Shown here piece after piece: positions 44,038 to 53,431 of a stretch of 64,000 bases of DNA. The notes under the pieces were generated by a model. The model saw only the letters and a list, made by a program, of their open reading frames with translations. It was not told the DNA's origin and ran no database searches. The DNA is from Hyphomicrobiales bacterium (GTDB lineage Bacteria > Pseudomonadota > Alphaproteobacteria > Rhizobiales > Rhizobiaceae), in the NCBI GenBank assembly GCA_900472575.1, contig UCIV01000024.1, forward strand, positions 62,001 through 126,000. Direction: 5' to 3'. The stretch's first letter is position 1. Every line of letters begins with the position of its first letter. Made by a program: the position numbers and the translations under genes.

Positions 44038-45618
44038 TCAGACGCGGCGGACGTTCCAGAAGACGGACGTGCCCTTCATGATACCCTCGATATCGGCGCG
44101 GTGCAGAGCGGGCTGCTTGTACTGGCCGATCGGATAATAGGGCACTTCCTCGAAAGACAGCTTCTGGATATCGTCTGCGATGCGGACCTGTTCGCCAGCG
44201 TCCGCAGTCTCGATCCACTGTGTGCGAAGGGCTTCCATCTTGTCGCTTTTGTACCAACCGGGAAAGACGCCATCGCCGCGAAGCGTGCTGTGGCCGAGCG
44301 GGTTCAACCAGTCGATGCCCTGCCAGTTGCCGACGAATGCGTTCCAGCCGCCTTCTTCTGCCGTGCCCTTGTTGACGCGCCGCTTAAGGACCGATCCGAA
44401 GTCGATCGCCACATATTCGACGTTCATGCCGGCCTTGCGCATCACATCGGCTGCGATATCGCCAAGCGGCTTCTGAGCGAGTGAATCGGCAGGAACGAGC
44501 AGTACGACCTTTTCTCCATTGTAGCCTGCGGCCTTGAGCTCGGCCTTGACCTTTTCATAGTTGCGCGGACCGGTGAACACGTCGAGGCCGCTCTTGCTGG
44601 CCATCGGGGTATTCGGGGTGAAATAACCGAGCGGCGAATAACGGAAGCGTGGATCCGAGCCGGCGACCGCCGTCATGAACGCTTCCTGATCGATGGCCCC
44701 GAGCAGGGCCTTGCGGATGGCCGGATTGTTGAAAGGCGGTTGCAGATGATTGACGCGCATCTGGCAGGTGAAGCCTAGGTCGTCGAGGATCTGGGTTCGC
44801 AGGTTGGAATCGGCCTCGACAAGCGGCATGAAATCATGCGGCATCGCTTCCTGCCAGTCCTGCTCGCCGGCCTGGACAGCGGTCGTTCCGGTCGCCGCGT
44901 CCGGCATCGTGGTCCATTCGACGCGATCGAAATTGACGATCTTGGGTCCGGCGGTCCAGTCCGGTGTGCCGCTTTCACGCGGCTTGTACTTGTCGAACCG
45001 TTCATAGACATTGCGCGAGCCCGGTACACGCTCGCTGGCGACATAGCGGAAAGGGCCGCTGCCGATCATTTCCGGGATCTGCTTGAAGGGATCCGTATTG
45101 GCAAGCCTTTCCGGCATCATGAAGCAGGCCGGCGAGGCCACTTTTCCAAGCGCCAGAGGAAGATAGGGGAATGGACGCTTCAGGCGGAAGCGGATGGTCT
45201 TGTCGTCCGGTGCCGAAAGCTCGTCCGTCACCTGCATCAGCGAGCTGCCATAGGTGTCGCGTGCTGCCCAGCGGCGGATACTTGCAACGCAATCGCGCGC
45301 CAGAACCTTCTCGCCATCATGCCAGAACAGCCCGTCGCGCAGCGTCAGCGTCCAGAGCTTTCCGTCGTCCTCGACCGTGTGACCCTCAACCATCTGCGGC
45401 GACACTTCGAGGTTCTTGCTCATTCCATAGAGCGTGTCGAAAACCATGTATCCGTGGGTACGGCTCACCTGAGCGGTCGTGGCGACGGGATCAAGAAAGG
45501 CAAGATCGATGACGGGAATGAAGCGCAAGGTCGATTGCGACGCCGCACGTGTAATGGAGGGGCTCCCGATAATCGTCGCGGCCGCAGCGGCCTGAAGGAA
45601 AGTTCGGCGTCTAAGCAT
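44038..45618 (-). CDS. Dipeptide-type ABC substrate-binding protein (SBP_bac_5)
   Basis: 526 residues with a Tat-type N-terminus (MLRRRTFLQAAAAATIIGS) and family motifs LRFIPVIDLAFLDPV, LRDGLFWHDGEKVLARDCVA, RFRLKRPFPYLPLALG and a C-terminal VPYYPIGQYKQPALH. It presents the ligand to the DppB/DppC/DppDF importer encoded downstream on the same strand, giving a complete system of five genes including the M20 amidase. ATG 45618 is used because the Arg-rich signal begins there. Confidence 0.93.
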   Translation of the reverse strand: MLRRRTFLQAAAAATIIGSPSITRAASQSTLRFIPVIDLAFLDPVATTAQVSRTHGYMVFDTLYGMSKNLEVSPQMVEGHTVEDDGKLWTLTLRDGLFWHDGEKVLARDCVASIRRWAARDTYGSSLMQVTDELSAPDDKTIRFRLKRPFPYLPLALGKVASPACFMMPERLANTDPFKQIPEMIGSGPFRYVASERVPGSRNVYERFDKYKPRESGTPDWTAGPKIVNFDRVEWTTMPDAATGTTAVQAGEQDWQEAMPHDFMPLVEADSNLRTQILDDLGFTCQMRVNHLQPPFNNPAIRKALLGAIDQEAFMTAVAGSDPRFRYSPLGYFTPNTPMASKSGLDVFTGPRNYEKVKAELKAAGYNGEKVVLLVPADSLAQKPLGDIAADVMRKAGMNVEYVAIDFGSVLKRRVNKGTAEEGGWNAFVGNWQGIDWLNPLGHSTLRGDGVFPGWYKSDKMEALRTQWIETADAGEQVRIADDIQKLSFEEVPYYPIGQYKQPALHRADIEGIMKGTSVFWNVRRV

Positions 45619-45772
45619 GTGTTCCAGCCTCTTTAACGACGCAAGCCAACTCGCGCGCAGAGCATGGCTCTGCACGAGTGATCAGGTCGCGCCTTTGTTG
45701 TTATGACTTGGAAAGAATGCCGCAGGGGGGCAGCACAAAGCAATGGACGCTGGTATGAAATATCGAGGCGTT

Positions 45773-45791
45773 CTATTCATCTTCTGAATAG
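45773..45791. promoter_or_regulatory. Palindrome near the Dpp binding-protein promoter
   Basis: CTATTCA (45773-45779) and TGAATAG (45785-45791) form perfect arms with a five-base spacer between the LysR stop and the binding-protein start, about 155 bases from the latter. It could be an operator or a weak terminator stem; there is no T-run. Confidence 0.4.
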
Positions 45792-45854
45792 CCCGGTAGA
45801 TCAGAATCTCATCGATATTCTGGACGTAGTCCGCCTCCGGCTGGTGCCGGGTAC

Positions 45855-46772
45855 CTAATCTCTTGCGAGAGCGCCTTCCCTGTTAATCCATTGCGTGAAA
45901 AGCCGCATGGACTGGCTTGTGGGAAGACTGCGCGGACGCGCGAACCAATAGCCGTAATCGCTGCGGTAGCCGATACCTGCGGGGTTCACGAGACGGCCGG
46001 AGACAAGTTCCTCAGCGATCAGCCCCTGCGGAATCAGCGCCATGCCCTGGCCAGCGAGAGCGGCACGTATCACCATTGTATAATAACCAAACCGCATCGT
46101 ATGGCGTGCTTCGAGAGTTGGACTACCGTGAAAGGCCGCCAGAAATGGCCAGTGAAATGGTGTCTGGGGATGTTCAAGCATTACACCTTTCGAAGCAGCT
46201 TCGACCGATGCCGGCTCGCCTATTTTTTCCCAATAAGAGGGCGCACTGACAAGACGGATATCGTGACCAAACAGATAGTCTCCCTCCTCCTCATCAGACG
46301 GCTTTACAACGAAACGAACCATACCATCGGGAACTTCGGTCTGGGTCTTGGAGACGAAGGTCGTGAACTGAACCTCGATTTCCGGATGAGCCTCGGTAAA
46401 CTGAGCGAAGCGCGGCAGGAGCCAGCGATCCCCGAAGATCGGCGGCACCTGAAGGCGAAGCACGCGAGGCCCGGGTTTCAGACGTGAAACTTTCAGGGCT
46501 GCGTCTTCCATCGCCTTGATGGCAGTGCGTGCATGCTCGATATAAATGCTTCCCAGCTCCGTCGAGATCATGCCGTTCGGCGTGCGAATGAAGGCGGGGC
46601 CGCCAATGGCTTCTTCAAGATTTATCAACTGCTTGCTGACTGCACTCTGTGACAGCGACATGGGCTCGGCTGCGGCGCTGGTAGACCCTCTTTCAGCCAC
46701 GGCCAGCAGCACTTGCAGTCCCGTCATGGAAGGGAATTGTTTACGACCTGCCACTTCGACCTCATGCAGCAT
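45855..46772 (-). CDS. LysR-family regulator (GcvA/AmpR-like) divergent from the lyase operon
   Basis: 305 residues. The helix-turn-helix reads LQVLLAVAERGSTSAAAEPM, then SLSQSAVSKQLINLEEAIGG. The ligand domain begins at PRVLRLQVPPIFGDRWLLPR, the form found in the GcvA-like branch. It is divergent from the ArgH-like gene with about 230 bases between, so it is the likely regulator of the 47-56 kb operon. ATG 46772 follows GGAG at a six-base spacing. Confidence 0.88.
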   Translation of the reverse strand: MLHEVEVAGRKQFPSMTGLQVLLAVAERGSTSAAAEPMSLSQSAVSKQLINLEEAIGGPAFIRTPNGMISTELGSIYIEHARTAIKAMEDAALKVSRLKPGPRVLRLQVPPIFGDRWLLPRFAQFTEAHPEIEVQFTTFVSKTQTEVPDGMVRFVVKPSDEEEGDYLFGHDIRLVSAPSYWEKIGEPASVEAASKGVMLEHPQTPFHWPFLAAFHGSPTLEARHTMRFGYYTMVIRAALAGQGMALIPQGLIAEELVSGRLVNPAGIGYRSDYGYWFARPRSLPTSQSMRLFTQWINREGALARD

Positions 46773-47003
46773 TTGGCGCTCCGTTGCACGCACATGTCGG
46801 ACAAAACGGAATGCGGAAAGAGAAGGGATATGGGGCGCATCTCATGTGAACCCGCATCACCTTGCCATAGCTGTTTTCAGAATAGGCACTATACCATCCA
46901 TTGGCTAGTCGCTTTCTTCATAGGGCAACCAATTATCTTCGCTTGCCTCTTTATAGGCCCAGTGAGACCGTTGCCTAAATTTTTGACAAATAAGGGAACA
47001 CTG

Positions 47004-48464
47004 ATGTCTGAACCGACACAGCTTTGGGGTGGGCGTTTCAAGTCCGGCCCGTCCGAAGCACTTGCCAATCTCTCTCGCGCACATCCCTCGTATTTCCGTC
47101 TCTATCGCGAAGATCTGGCCGGTTCCCGCGCGCATGCTTCCGAACTCAAGCGCGCTGGCGTATTGGACGAGACTGAATTCACCACGATTCGTGCCGCACT
47201 CGATCAGATCGAGCTCGACATTGCCGAAAAACGCGAAGAGCCGATCCCGTCGGACGAGGACATTCACACCTTCATCGAGCGCCTGCTGATGCAGCGTCTC
47301 GGCGCCCTCGGCGGCAAGTTGCGTGCCGGACGTTCGCGCAACGACCAGACCGCCAACAACACCCGCCTCTATCTGCGTCGCATGGCCCGCGAAATCTCGC
47401 GAGGCATCATCGATGTCGAGAAGTCGCTCGCCGCACAGGCTGCAAAGCATACCGAAACCGTAATGCCCGGCTTTACTCACCTGCAGCCGGCACAGCCTAT
47501 CGTGCTCGGCCATCATCTTATGGCGCATGCGCAGAGCCTGTTGCGCGATATCGAGCGTTTCGAGGATTTCGATCGCCGCTTCGATCGTTCTCCGCTCGGT
47601 GCAGCCGCTCTTGCAGGTTCAGGCATCGTCAACCGGCCGGATCTGGCTGCCATCGAGCTCGGTTATTCCGCTGCCTGCGAAAACTCGATCGACGCCGTCG
47701 CAGCGCGTGACCATGTTGCAGAATTCCTGTTCATCTGCTCGCTGGTCGGCGTCAGCCTGTCGCGTCTGGCGGAAGAAATCTGCATCTGGGCCTCCAAACA
47801 ATTCAGCTGGGTCAAGTTGCATGACAGCTATTCAACCGGCTCGTCGATCATGCCGCAGAAGAAGAACCCGGATATCGCCGAGTTGACGCGTGGCATGAGC
47901 GGCACGCTGATCGGCAACGTCGCGGGCTTCCTGGCGACGATGAAGGCCATGCCGCTTGCCTATAACCGCGACCTCGCCGAAGACAAGCGCGTCCTGTTCG
48001 AGAGCCTCGACGTTCTCGAACTCATCCTGCCGGCTTTTGCGGGCATGGTTGAAACGCTGGAATTCGACGTGGCCAAGCTGCGTGAGGAAGCGCCTAAGGG
48101 TTTCACGCTGGCAACCGAAGTTGCCGACTGGCTGGTCTCGCAGGGCGTACCGTTTGCCCAGGCTCACGAAATCACCGGTGCTGTCGTCCGTTACTGTGAG
48201 GAACACGGCCACGATCTGGCCGGCCTGACGGAAGCCGATCTGCCGAATATCGATGATCGCCTGAACTCTGGCGTTCTAAACGCCATCACGATCGAAGGTG
48301 CGCTTGCAAGCCGTACCGGTTATGGTTCCACCTCGCCGGCAAGCGTGCGCGATCAGATTGCGCGCTTCAATGCCGCATTGGAGGCCAAGGCCGCTTTCGC
48401 TGCCGCCGAACTGCTTCAGGCGGGCGCAGCAGCCGTACCGCAGCAGACGCGAGGCGCGCGATGA
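47004..48464 (+). CDS. Argininosuccinate lyase-family C-N lyase
   Basis: 486 residues of the fumarase/aspartase superfamily, ArgH branch. Active-site segments are present: LWGGRF, GRSRNDQTANNTRLYLRR, MPGFTHLQPAQPIVLGHHL and the serine loop TGSSIMPQKKNPDIAELTRG. The reaction is release of fumarate from an N-succinyl compound. A plasmid operon with an importer, an MmgE/PrpD protein and hydrolases argues for a catabolic lyase, such as iminodisuccinate or ethylenediamine-disuccinate lyases, rather than arginine biosynthesis. The C-terminus has an Ala-rich extension. ATG 47004 follows TAAGGGAACACTG. The stop overlaps the permease start. Confidence 0.85.
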   Translation: MSEPTQLWGGRFKSGPSEALANLSRAHPSYFRLYREDLAGSRAHASELKRAGVLDETEFTTIRAALDQIELDIAEKREEPIPSDEDIHTFIERLLMQRLGALGGKLRAGRSRNDQTANNTRLYLRRMAREISRGIIDVEKSLAAQAAKHTETVMPGFTHLQPAQPIVLGHHLMAHAQSLLRDIERFEDFDRRFDRSPLGAAALAGSGIVNRPDLAAIELGYSAACENSIDAVAARDHVAEFLFICSLVGVSLSRLAEEICIWASKQFSWVKLHDSYSTGSSIMPQKKNPDIAELTRGMSGTLIGNVAGFLATMKAMPLAYNRDLAEDKRVLFESLDVLELILPAFAGMVETLEFDVAKLREEAPKGFTLATEVADWLVSQGVPFAQAHEITGAVVRYCEEHGHDLAGLTEADLPNIDDRLNSGVLNAITIEGALASRTGYGSTSPASVRDQIARFNAALEAKAAFAAAELLQAGAAAVPQQTRGAR

Positions 48465-49333
48465 GCTCAGTAGACGTAACATCTTCGACGACTGACCAGA
48501 AATACGAAATCGCCCATCTGAAACTGGTGCCGAAACGCCATATCGGGCGGATGATCGCAGCAGCCATCGTGCTGCTGATCCTCGCGGCGATCGTGCGCGC
48601 CTTCAGCGTCGGCCAGATCGAATGGAGTTATGTTCGCGACTTCCTCTTCGCCCCGGCCATTTTGGACGGATTGAAGAGTACGCTGATCATGACCGTTGCA
48701 GCAATGGCGCTGGGCATCGTCCTCGGCGTCGTCATTGCGATCATGCGTGTATCCGGCAATCCGGTGCTTTCCTCGATCGCGATCGGTTACGTCTGGATCT
48801 TCCGTGGAGCGCCTGCGCTGCTGCAGCTGATGATCTGGTTCAACCTGGCGCTGATCTTTCCGACGATGGGCATCCCCGGTTTATTCGAGTTCCGCACCGT
48901 CGATATCATGACGCCGTTTGTCGCCGCCATGCTCGGTCTCGGCATTTCGCAGGGTGCCTACACGTCGGAAGTCGTGCGAAGTGGTCTTCTGTCGGTTGAC
49001 AGCGGCCAATATGAGGCCGCCCGCGCGATCGGTATGACGCAGTTCAAGATGCTTCGTCGTATCGTGCTGCCGCAGGCCATGCGTGTCATGGTGCCGCCGA
49101 TTGGAAACGAGGTGATCGGCATGGTCAAGCTGACTTCGCTTGCCAGCGTCATCCAGTATTCGGAGATCCTCCACAACGCCCAGATCATCTACTTCGCCAA
49201 TACCCGCGTGCTCGAACTGCTTCTGGTCGCGTGCTTCTGGTACCTCGTCGTCGTCACTCTTCTGTCGATCGGCCAGTACTATATCGAGCGCTATTTCGGC
49301 CGCGGCAGCAAGTCCATCACGGCGTCGATGTGA
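48461..49333 (+). CDS. Polar amino-acid ABC transporter permease (HisM/GlnP type)
   Basis: 290 residues. After about 35 cytoplasmic residues come roughly five to six helices, with the family sequence GLKSTLIMTVAAMALGIVLG, the YVWIFRGAPALLQLMIWF segment and the EAA loop YEAARAIGMTQFKMLRRIVL. It is coupled to the lyase gene by an ATGA overlap and followed by its ATPase, so import and cleavage are made together. A single permease gene suggests a homodimeric channel. Confidence 0.93.
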   Translation: MSSVDVTSSTTDQKYEIAHLKLVPKRHIGRMIAAAIVLLILAAIVRAFSVGQIEWSYVRDFLFAPAILDGLKSTLIMTVAAMALGIVLGVVIAIMRVSGNPVLSSIAIGYVWIFRGAPALLQLMIWFNLALIFPTMGIPGLFEFRTVDIMTPFVAAMLGLGISQGAYTSEVVRSGLLSVDSGQYEAARAIGMTQFKMLRRIVLPQAMRVMVPPIGNEVIGMVKLTSLASVIQYSEILHNAQIIYFANTRVLELLLVACFWYLVVVTLLSIGQYYIERYFGRGSKSITASM

Positions 49334-49341
49334 GGTGTGAG

Positions 49342-50112
49342 ATGACCAAGGATATTATCGTAAAGGCCGTCGACGTTACCAAGCTCTACGGCCCGTTCAC
49401 CGCCCTCGACAAGGTCAATCTGGAGATCGCCAAGGGCGAAGTCTGCTGCATCATAGGCCCGTCGGGATCGGGAAAAAGCACGTTCCTCCGCTGCATCAAC
49501 CAGCTCGAGAAAATGAACTCGGGTGCGATCTGGGTGAATGACGAACTGGTGGGTTATCGCCGTGAAGGCAACAACCTTCACGAGATCAACGATGCGGACA
49601 TGGCGCGCCAGCGCCGGCGGGTCGGCATGGTCTTTCAGAGGTTCAATCTTTTCCCGCACATGACTGCGCTGGAAAACGTGATGGAAGGCCCCGTTCAGGT
49701 TCTAAAGGAGCCTGTGGCGGAAGTTCGCAAGCGCGCCGAGGATATTCTCGTTCGCGTCGGGTTGAGCGACAAGATTGGTCATTATCCGTCGCAGCTTTCC
49801 GGTGGCCAGCAGCAGCGCGTGGCAATCGCCCGTGCGATGTGCATGCGCCCCGATCTGATCCTGTTCGACGAGCCGACGTCTGCACTCGACCCGGAACTCG
49901 TTTCAGAAGTGCTGGACGTGATGAAGGATCTCGCCGCGAGTGGCATGACGATGATCGTGGTGACCCACGAACTCGGCTTCGCCCGAAATGTCGCCAACAC
50001 CGTGGCCTTCATGGAGGCGGGAAAGATGGTTGAGATCGGCCCGGCATCGGAAGTCCTGACCTCACCGAAAAGCCCGCGCACTGCGGAATTCATCAGGGCT
50101 GTGCATAGTTGA
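49342..50112 (+). CDS. Polar amino-acid ABC transporter ATPase (GlnQ/HisP type)
   Basis: 256 residues with Walker A GPSGSGKSTFLRCIN, the Q-loop RVGMVFQRFNLFPHMTALEN (an Arg follows the Gln where many relatives have His or Asn), signature QLSGGQQQRVAIARAM, Walker B LILFDEPTSALDPELV and the His switch VVTHELGFARNVA. It drives the permease encoded eight bases upstream and binds the substrate protein encoded next. Ordinary length for the family. Confidence 0.94.
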   Translation: MTKDIIVKAVDVTKLYGPFTALDKVNLEIAKGEVCCIIGPSGSGKSTFLRCINQLEKMNSGAIWVNDELVGYRREGNNLHEINDADMARQRRRVGMVFQRFNLFPHMTALENVMEGPVQVLKEPVAEVRKRAEDILVRVGLSDKIGHYPSQLSGGQQQRVAIARAMCMRPDLILFDEPTSALDPELVSEVLDVMKDLAASGMTMIVVTHELGFARNVANTVAFMEAGKMVEIGPASEVLTSPKSPRTAEFIRAVHS

Positions 50113-50118
50113 GACAAT

Positions 50119-50144
50119 CGGGCAGGCAGGAATTTTCCTGCCCG
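50119..50144 (+). promoter_or_regulatory. Hairpin between the ATPase and binding-protein genes
   Basis: CGGGCAGG (50119-50126) pairs with CCTGCCCG (50137-50144). It starts seven bases after the ATPase stop and has no following T-run. It could separate the mRNA level of the binding protein from that of the upstream genes. Confidence 0.5.
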
Positions 50145-50196
50145 CAAATCAGAAAACAAACATCAATCCAATCCAGGTTCAATAAGGGGAACTTAC

Positions 50197-51024
50197 ATGA
50201 AGACTGCATTCATTGCCCTCGCGGCAGTTCTGGCATCGACGGCCGCACATGCCGAGGGGCTGCCGGACCGCGTCAAGACCGCCGGCAAGGTCGTCGTTGC
50301 CAACCAGCCGAACTACCCGCCGATGGAATACAAGGATCCGGCCACCAACACGCTGATGGGTGTTGACATCGATCTCGGCCTGGCGCTGGCAAAGCAGCTC
50401 GGTACCACCGTCGAATGGGCCGATATCGGCTTCGAGCAGATGGTTTCCTCGCTGGAAACCGGTCGCGTAGACCTTATCCATAGCGGCATGAGTGACTTGC
50501 CGAAGCGTCGCGAGACGCTCGACTTCGTCGATTACATGAAGTCCGGTGCACAATTCTACACCTCGGCTTCACGCAAGGAAGAGTTCAAGACACCTGCCGA
50601 CTTCTGCGGCAAGACGATCGGCATGAGCCGTCGTACCTCCTTCCCGGATGAAACGGCGAAGTGGAGCGCCGCCAACTGCGAAGCAAAGGGACTGTCAGCC
50701 ATCAAGGTCGTCGGCACTGAAGGTTCGGCGGATGCGCGCGCCCAGCTGAAGCAGGGCCGCCTTGACGGCGCAGTCCAGGGGTCTGAAACCCTTCCATACC
50801 TGACCAACCTGGAGAAGAACACCTATGCCATCGTCGGCGAGCCCTTCACGGCTGTCTACCAGGGTATTGCCTTCTCCAAGAAGGATCCGGCCCTGCGCGA
50901 TGCCTATGCAGCGGCCCTCAAGGCTCTGATGGCATCCGGCGAATACAAGGCCATCTATGCCAAGCACGGTCTCGAAGGCACGATGCTCGACGGCATCTAC
51001 ATCAACGGCGAAGCCGTCAAGTAA
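50197..51024 (+). CDS. Amino-acid-type ABC substrate-binding protein (SBP_bac_3)
   Basis: 275 residues with a signal peptide (KTAFIALAAVLASTAAHAEG). The mature protein has VVVANQPNYPPMEYKDP, TLMGVDIDLGLALAKQLG, LIHSGMSDLPKRRETLDFVD and a probable Cys pair (ADFCGKT, AANCEAKG). It is a close relative of the orphan binding protein at 34958-35806. The ligand should be the substrate of the ArgH-like lyase. The start has an AAGGGGAACTTAC site. Confidence 0.93.
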   Translation: MKTAFIALAAVLASTAAHAEGLPDRVKTAGKVVVANQPNYPPMEYKDPATNTLMGVDIDLGLALAKQLGTTVEWADIGFEQMVSSLETGRVDLIHSGMSDLPKRRETLDFVDYMKSGAQFYTSASRKEEFKTPADFCGKTIGMSRRTSFPDETAKWSAANCEAKGLSAIKVVGTEGSADARAQLKQGRLDGAVQGSETLPYLTNLEKNTYAIVGEPFTAVYQGIAFSKKDPALRDAYAAALKALMASGEYKAIYAKHGLEGTMLDGIYINGEAVK

Positions 51025-51039
51025 CGCCCATATCAGGAT

Positions 51040-51067
51040 GTCCGGACGCGAAATCTCGCGTCCGGAC
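51040..51067 (+). promoter_or_regulatory. Very stable hairpin after the binding-protein gene
   Basis: GTCCGGACGCGA (51040-51051) and TCGCGTCCGGAC (51056-51067) pair perfectly over 12 bases around a four-base loop. No T-run follows, so mRNA protection or partial termination is likely. Confidence 0.7.
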
Positions 51068-51125
51068 GCTTCTGCGGCATCTGCCTTGAAGATGGCCGCT
51101 TCGTCGAGCATCTCCAGAGCATCCC

Positions 51126-52517
51126 ATGAACCGTTCTCTCGCCGACTCGCCGGTCGACAGGCTGGCCCGCTTCGTTTCCTCTCTCGACTATGACGCCCTG
51201 CCGGCGAATGTCGTTGCCAAAGCCAAGATCCATGTTGCCGATACGCTGGGCGCCGCCCTGGCTGGCGCGCGCTCCAACGAGTTCGCCATTTCGGTAAAGT
51301 CACTTCGACCCGCCGGTCCCGTCCCGTTGTGGGGAACCGGTCTTGCTGCCTCGACCCGTGACGCTGCAATTCTCAACGGCTGTGCCGCGCATGCTTTCGA
51401 GCTGGACGATTCCGGCGGCTGCGACCATTCCGGCGCCGTGGTGCTGCCGGCCCTGTTCTCGGCGTTGCACGAGATAGGTCGACCAATGGACGGCCAGCGG
51501 ATGATCACCGCTGTGGTCGCAGGCTATGATGTCGGGCGACGCGTCCTGGAGGCGACGGGCGGTTATGATGCCCATAATAGTCTCGGGTGGCACTCGACCG
51601 GCACCTGCGGCACTATTGGAGCGGCGGCCGCATGCGCCAACCTGCTCGGTCTCGATGCAGCCGCGACACGGGATGCCATCACTCTGGCCACGAGTTTTTC
51701 CTCCGGCCTTTGGGCCTTCATTCATGACGGCTCGCAGGCGAAGAAGCTTCACGCCGGCCGCGCTGCCGAAGGCGGCCTGCTCGCGGCCTTGCTGGCCTCA
51801 AACGGCTTTGCCGGCCCATCCCGCGTTTTCGATGATGTATGGGGTGGTTTTTTCAAATCCTATAACAAGTCCGCCTGCCAGCCCGAATTGCTTGCCGAAG
51901 GCTTGGGCGAAGTCTGGAAGGTCAATCGAGCTGTGCTGAAGCCTTATGCATCCTGCCGCGGTGCGCATTCGGCCGTTGATGCACTTGAAGACCTCCTGTC
52001 GGAAACCGGGCAAAACGCCTCCGATATTCAGCATATCGACCTTCGCATGAGCGCCATGCTCAAAGACATGTGCGGCGCCAAGGTGGGCGCTGCGATGGCC
52101 CCGACACAGATGAGCCTTCCCTATGCGCTGGCGGCGCGCTGCACATTCGGCACGGCCGGTCTGCAGGCTTATACCGAAGAGCATCGTCACCATCCTGATG
52201 TCCATGCGATGATGGACCGGATTGATGTTGCGGTCGATGAGGCCATGGATCCGATGGCCGAGCCGGTCGTGACGCTTCGGTTCAAGGATGGCATGGTGGT
52301 CGATCGCATGGTTCCCCGCGCGACCGGTTCCGCCGAGCGGCCAATGCAGGCAGCTGTCGTCGAAGCCAAGTTCCGCGAACTTGTGGCGATGAGCCTGCCA
52401 TCCGATCAAGTCGAAGTCTTGTGGAAAACCTTGGGCTCGCTCGAACAAATCGAAGACTGCTCTGAAATCGAAGCGCTGATGGCAGGCAATGCCGACAGCA
52501 TCCCCACCTTCCGTTGA
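51126..52517 (+). CDS. MmgE/PrpD-family protein (iminodisuccinate epimerase-like candidate)
   Basis: 463 residues. Family segments are AKIHVADTLGAALAGARSNE, LNGCAAHAFELDDSGGCDHS, GWHSTGTCGTIGAAAACANL, KKLHAGRAAEGGLLAALLA and LKPYASCRGAHSAVDALEDL. The family includes 2-methylcitrate dehydratase, cis-aconitate decarboxylase and the iminodisuccinate epimerase of Agrobacterium tumefaciens BY6. An ArgH-family lyase in the same operon and the absence of other methylcitrate genes favour the epimerase branch. It would change the stereochemistry of an N-succinyl compound so that the lyase can cut it. The specific reaction is inferred. Confidence 0.85.
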   Translation: MNRSLADSPVDRLARFVSSLDYDALPANVVAKAKIHVADTLGAALAGARSNEFAISVKSLRPAGPVPLWGTGLAASTRDAAILNGCAAHAFELDDSGGCDHSGAVVLPALFSALHEIGRPMDGQRMITAVVAGYDVGRRVLEATGGYDAHNSLGWHSTGTCGTIGAAAACANLLGLDAAATRDAITLATSFSSGLWAFIHDGSQAKKLHAGRAAEGGLLAALLASNGFAGPSRVFDDVWGGFFKSYNKSACQPELLAEGLGEVWKVNRAVLKPYASCRGAHSAVDALEDLLSETGQNASDIQHIDLRMSAMLKDMCGAKVGAAMAPTQMSLPYALAARCTFGTAGLQAYTEEHRHHPDVHAMMDRIDVAVDEAMDPMAEPVVTLRFKDGMVVDRMVPRATGSAERPMQAAVVEAKFRELVAMSLPSDQVEVLWKTLGSLEQIEDCSEIEALMAGNADSIPTFR

Positions 52518-52528
52518 AAGCTCAAGAG

Positions 52529-53404
52529 ATGACATTCGATCGTTCCCCACGCCCGCTGAACCCCGCTCCAGCGACACCGAAGATGATCTGGCCGAATGGT
52601 GCAAAGAGCGCCTTGTTCATCGGCTTCGACGTTGATGCCGAGACCGCCTGGATCGGCAACAATCCCTCCAATGTCGACCGGATGGTCACGACATCGCATG
52701 GCGGTTACGACGCGCGCGTGGGCATCGCCAAGATACTCGAACTGATGGCGGAACTGGACCTGAAGGGCACGTTCTTCACGCCCGGCTGGACGGCACTCGC
52801 CCACCCAGCGCAATGCGAGGCGATGGTCGCTGGCGGCCACGAAATCGGCCATCACGGTTACCTTCACAAGCTTCCGGACCGGACCAAGCTCGATGAGGCC
52901 TTTGAAGAGATCGACCGCGGTTTTGACGCGCTAAAATCGGCTCTCGGCATCCGCCCGGTCGGCTACCGCGCGCCATCCGGCGAAAACTTTCCCGAACTGC
53001 TCGCTTATCTGAAGAAGGCCGGAATTCGCTATTCCAGCTCTTTCCGCGACGACATTCTCCCCTATCGCCACGCCGGCACAGATGGTGCGGTCGGGCCTGT
53101 TGAAATCCCCGTCAATTTCGCGTTCGACGACTGGAATTTCGGTATGTCGAGCCGCACCAGCTCGCGTCCGCTCTTCGGCCGCGATCCCGTGCTCCAGCTG
53201 TGGAAAGACGAATTCGAGGCGACCCATGCCTGGGGTGGCGTTACCACGCTCGTGCTTCATCCGCAGGTCTCGGGCCGGCCGATGCGTTGGCATATCCTGC
53301 GCGATTTCCTCAAGCACGTCATCGACAAGGGCGACGTCTGGATTGCCACTGGAGCTGAGATCACCGATCATTACGAGACGCTCGAGGCGGCTTCGGCCCG
53401 ATAA
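52529..53404 (+). CDS. NodB-fold deacetylase/amidase (PuuE or cyclic imidase type)
   Basis: 291 residues of the polysaccharide deacetylase fold in its small-molecule branch. The metal motif is altered from the usual TFDDG to FIGFDVDAET, with GGHEIGHHGYLHK as the His motif and YRAPSGENFP as the third. These features match allantoinase PuuE, cyclic imidases and HP0310-like proteins rather than chitin deacetylases. No signal peptide, so cytoplasmic. It could open a cyclic imide or remove an acyl group. ATG 52529 lies a few bases after the MmgE/PrpD stop; an in-frame TTG lies at 52514. Confidence 0.85.
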   Translation: MTFDRSPRPLNPAPATPKMIWPNGAKSALFIGFDVDAETAWIGNNPSNVDRMVTTSHGGYDARVGIAKILELMAELDLKGTFFTPGWTALAHPAQCEAMVAGGHEIGHHGYLHKLPDRTKLDEAFEEIDRGFDALKSALGIRPVGYRAPSGENFPELLAYLKKAGIRYSSSFRDDILPYRHAGTDGAVGPVEIPVNFAFDDWNFGMSSRTSSRPLFGRDPVLQLWKDEFEATHAWGGVTTLVLHPQVSGRPMRWHILRDFLKHVIDKGDVWIATGAEITDHYETLEAASAR

Positions 53405-53431
53405 ACAGTTAGCATAGTGAAGGATTTGACC

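Noticed and set aside
47004-48464. Reading this gene as the arginine-biosynthetic argH
   Set aside because: Its operon with an importer, an MmgE/PrpD protein and hydrolases on a repABC replicon fits catabolism better; a biosynthetic role cannot be fully excluded from sequence.
48995-49010. GTTGACAGCGGCCAAT, a one-mismatch match to parS
   Set aside because: It is inside the coding sequence of the permease and lacks dyad symmetry; probably chance.
51126-52517. Calling the MmgE/PrpD protein 2-methylcitrate dehydratase (PrpD)
   Set aside because: No prpB, prpC or other propionate genes are nearby, whereas an ArgH-family lyase is in the same operon.
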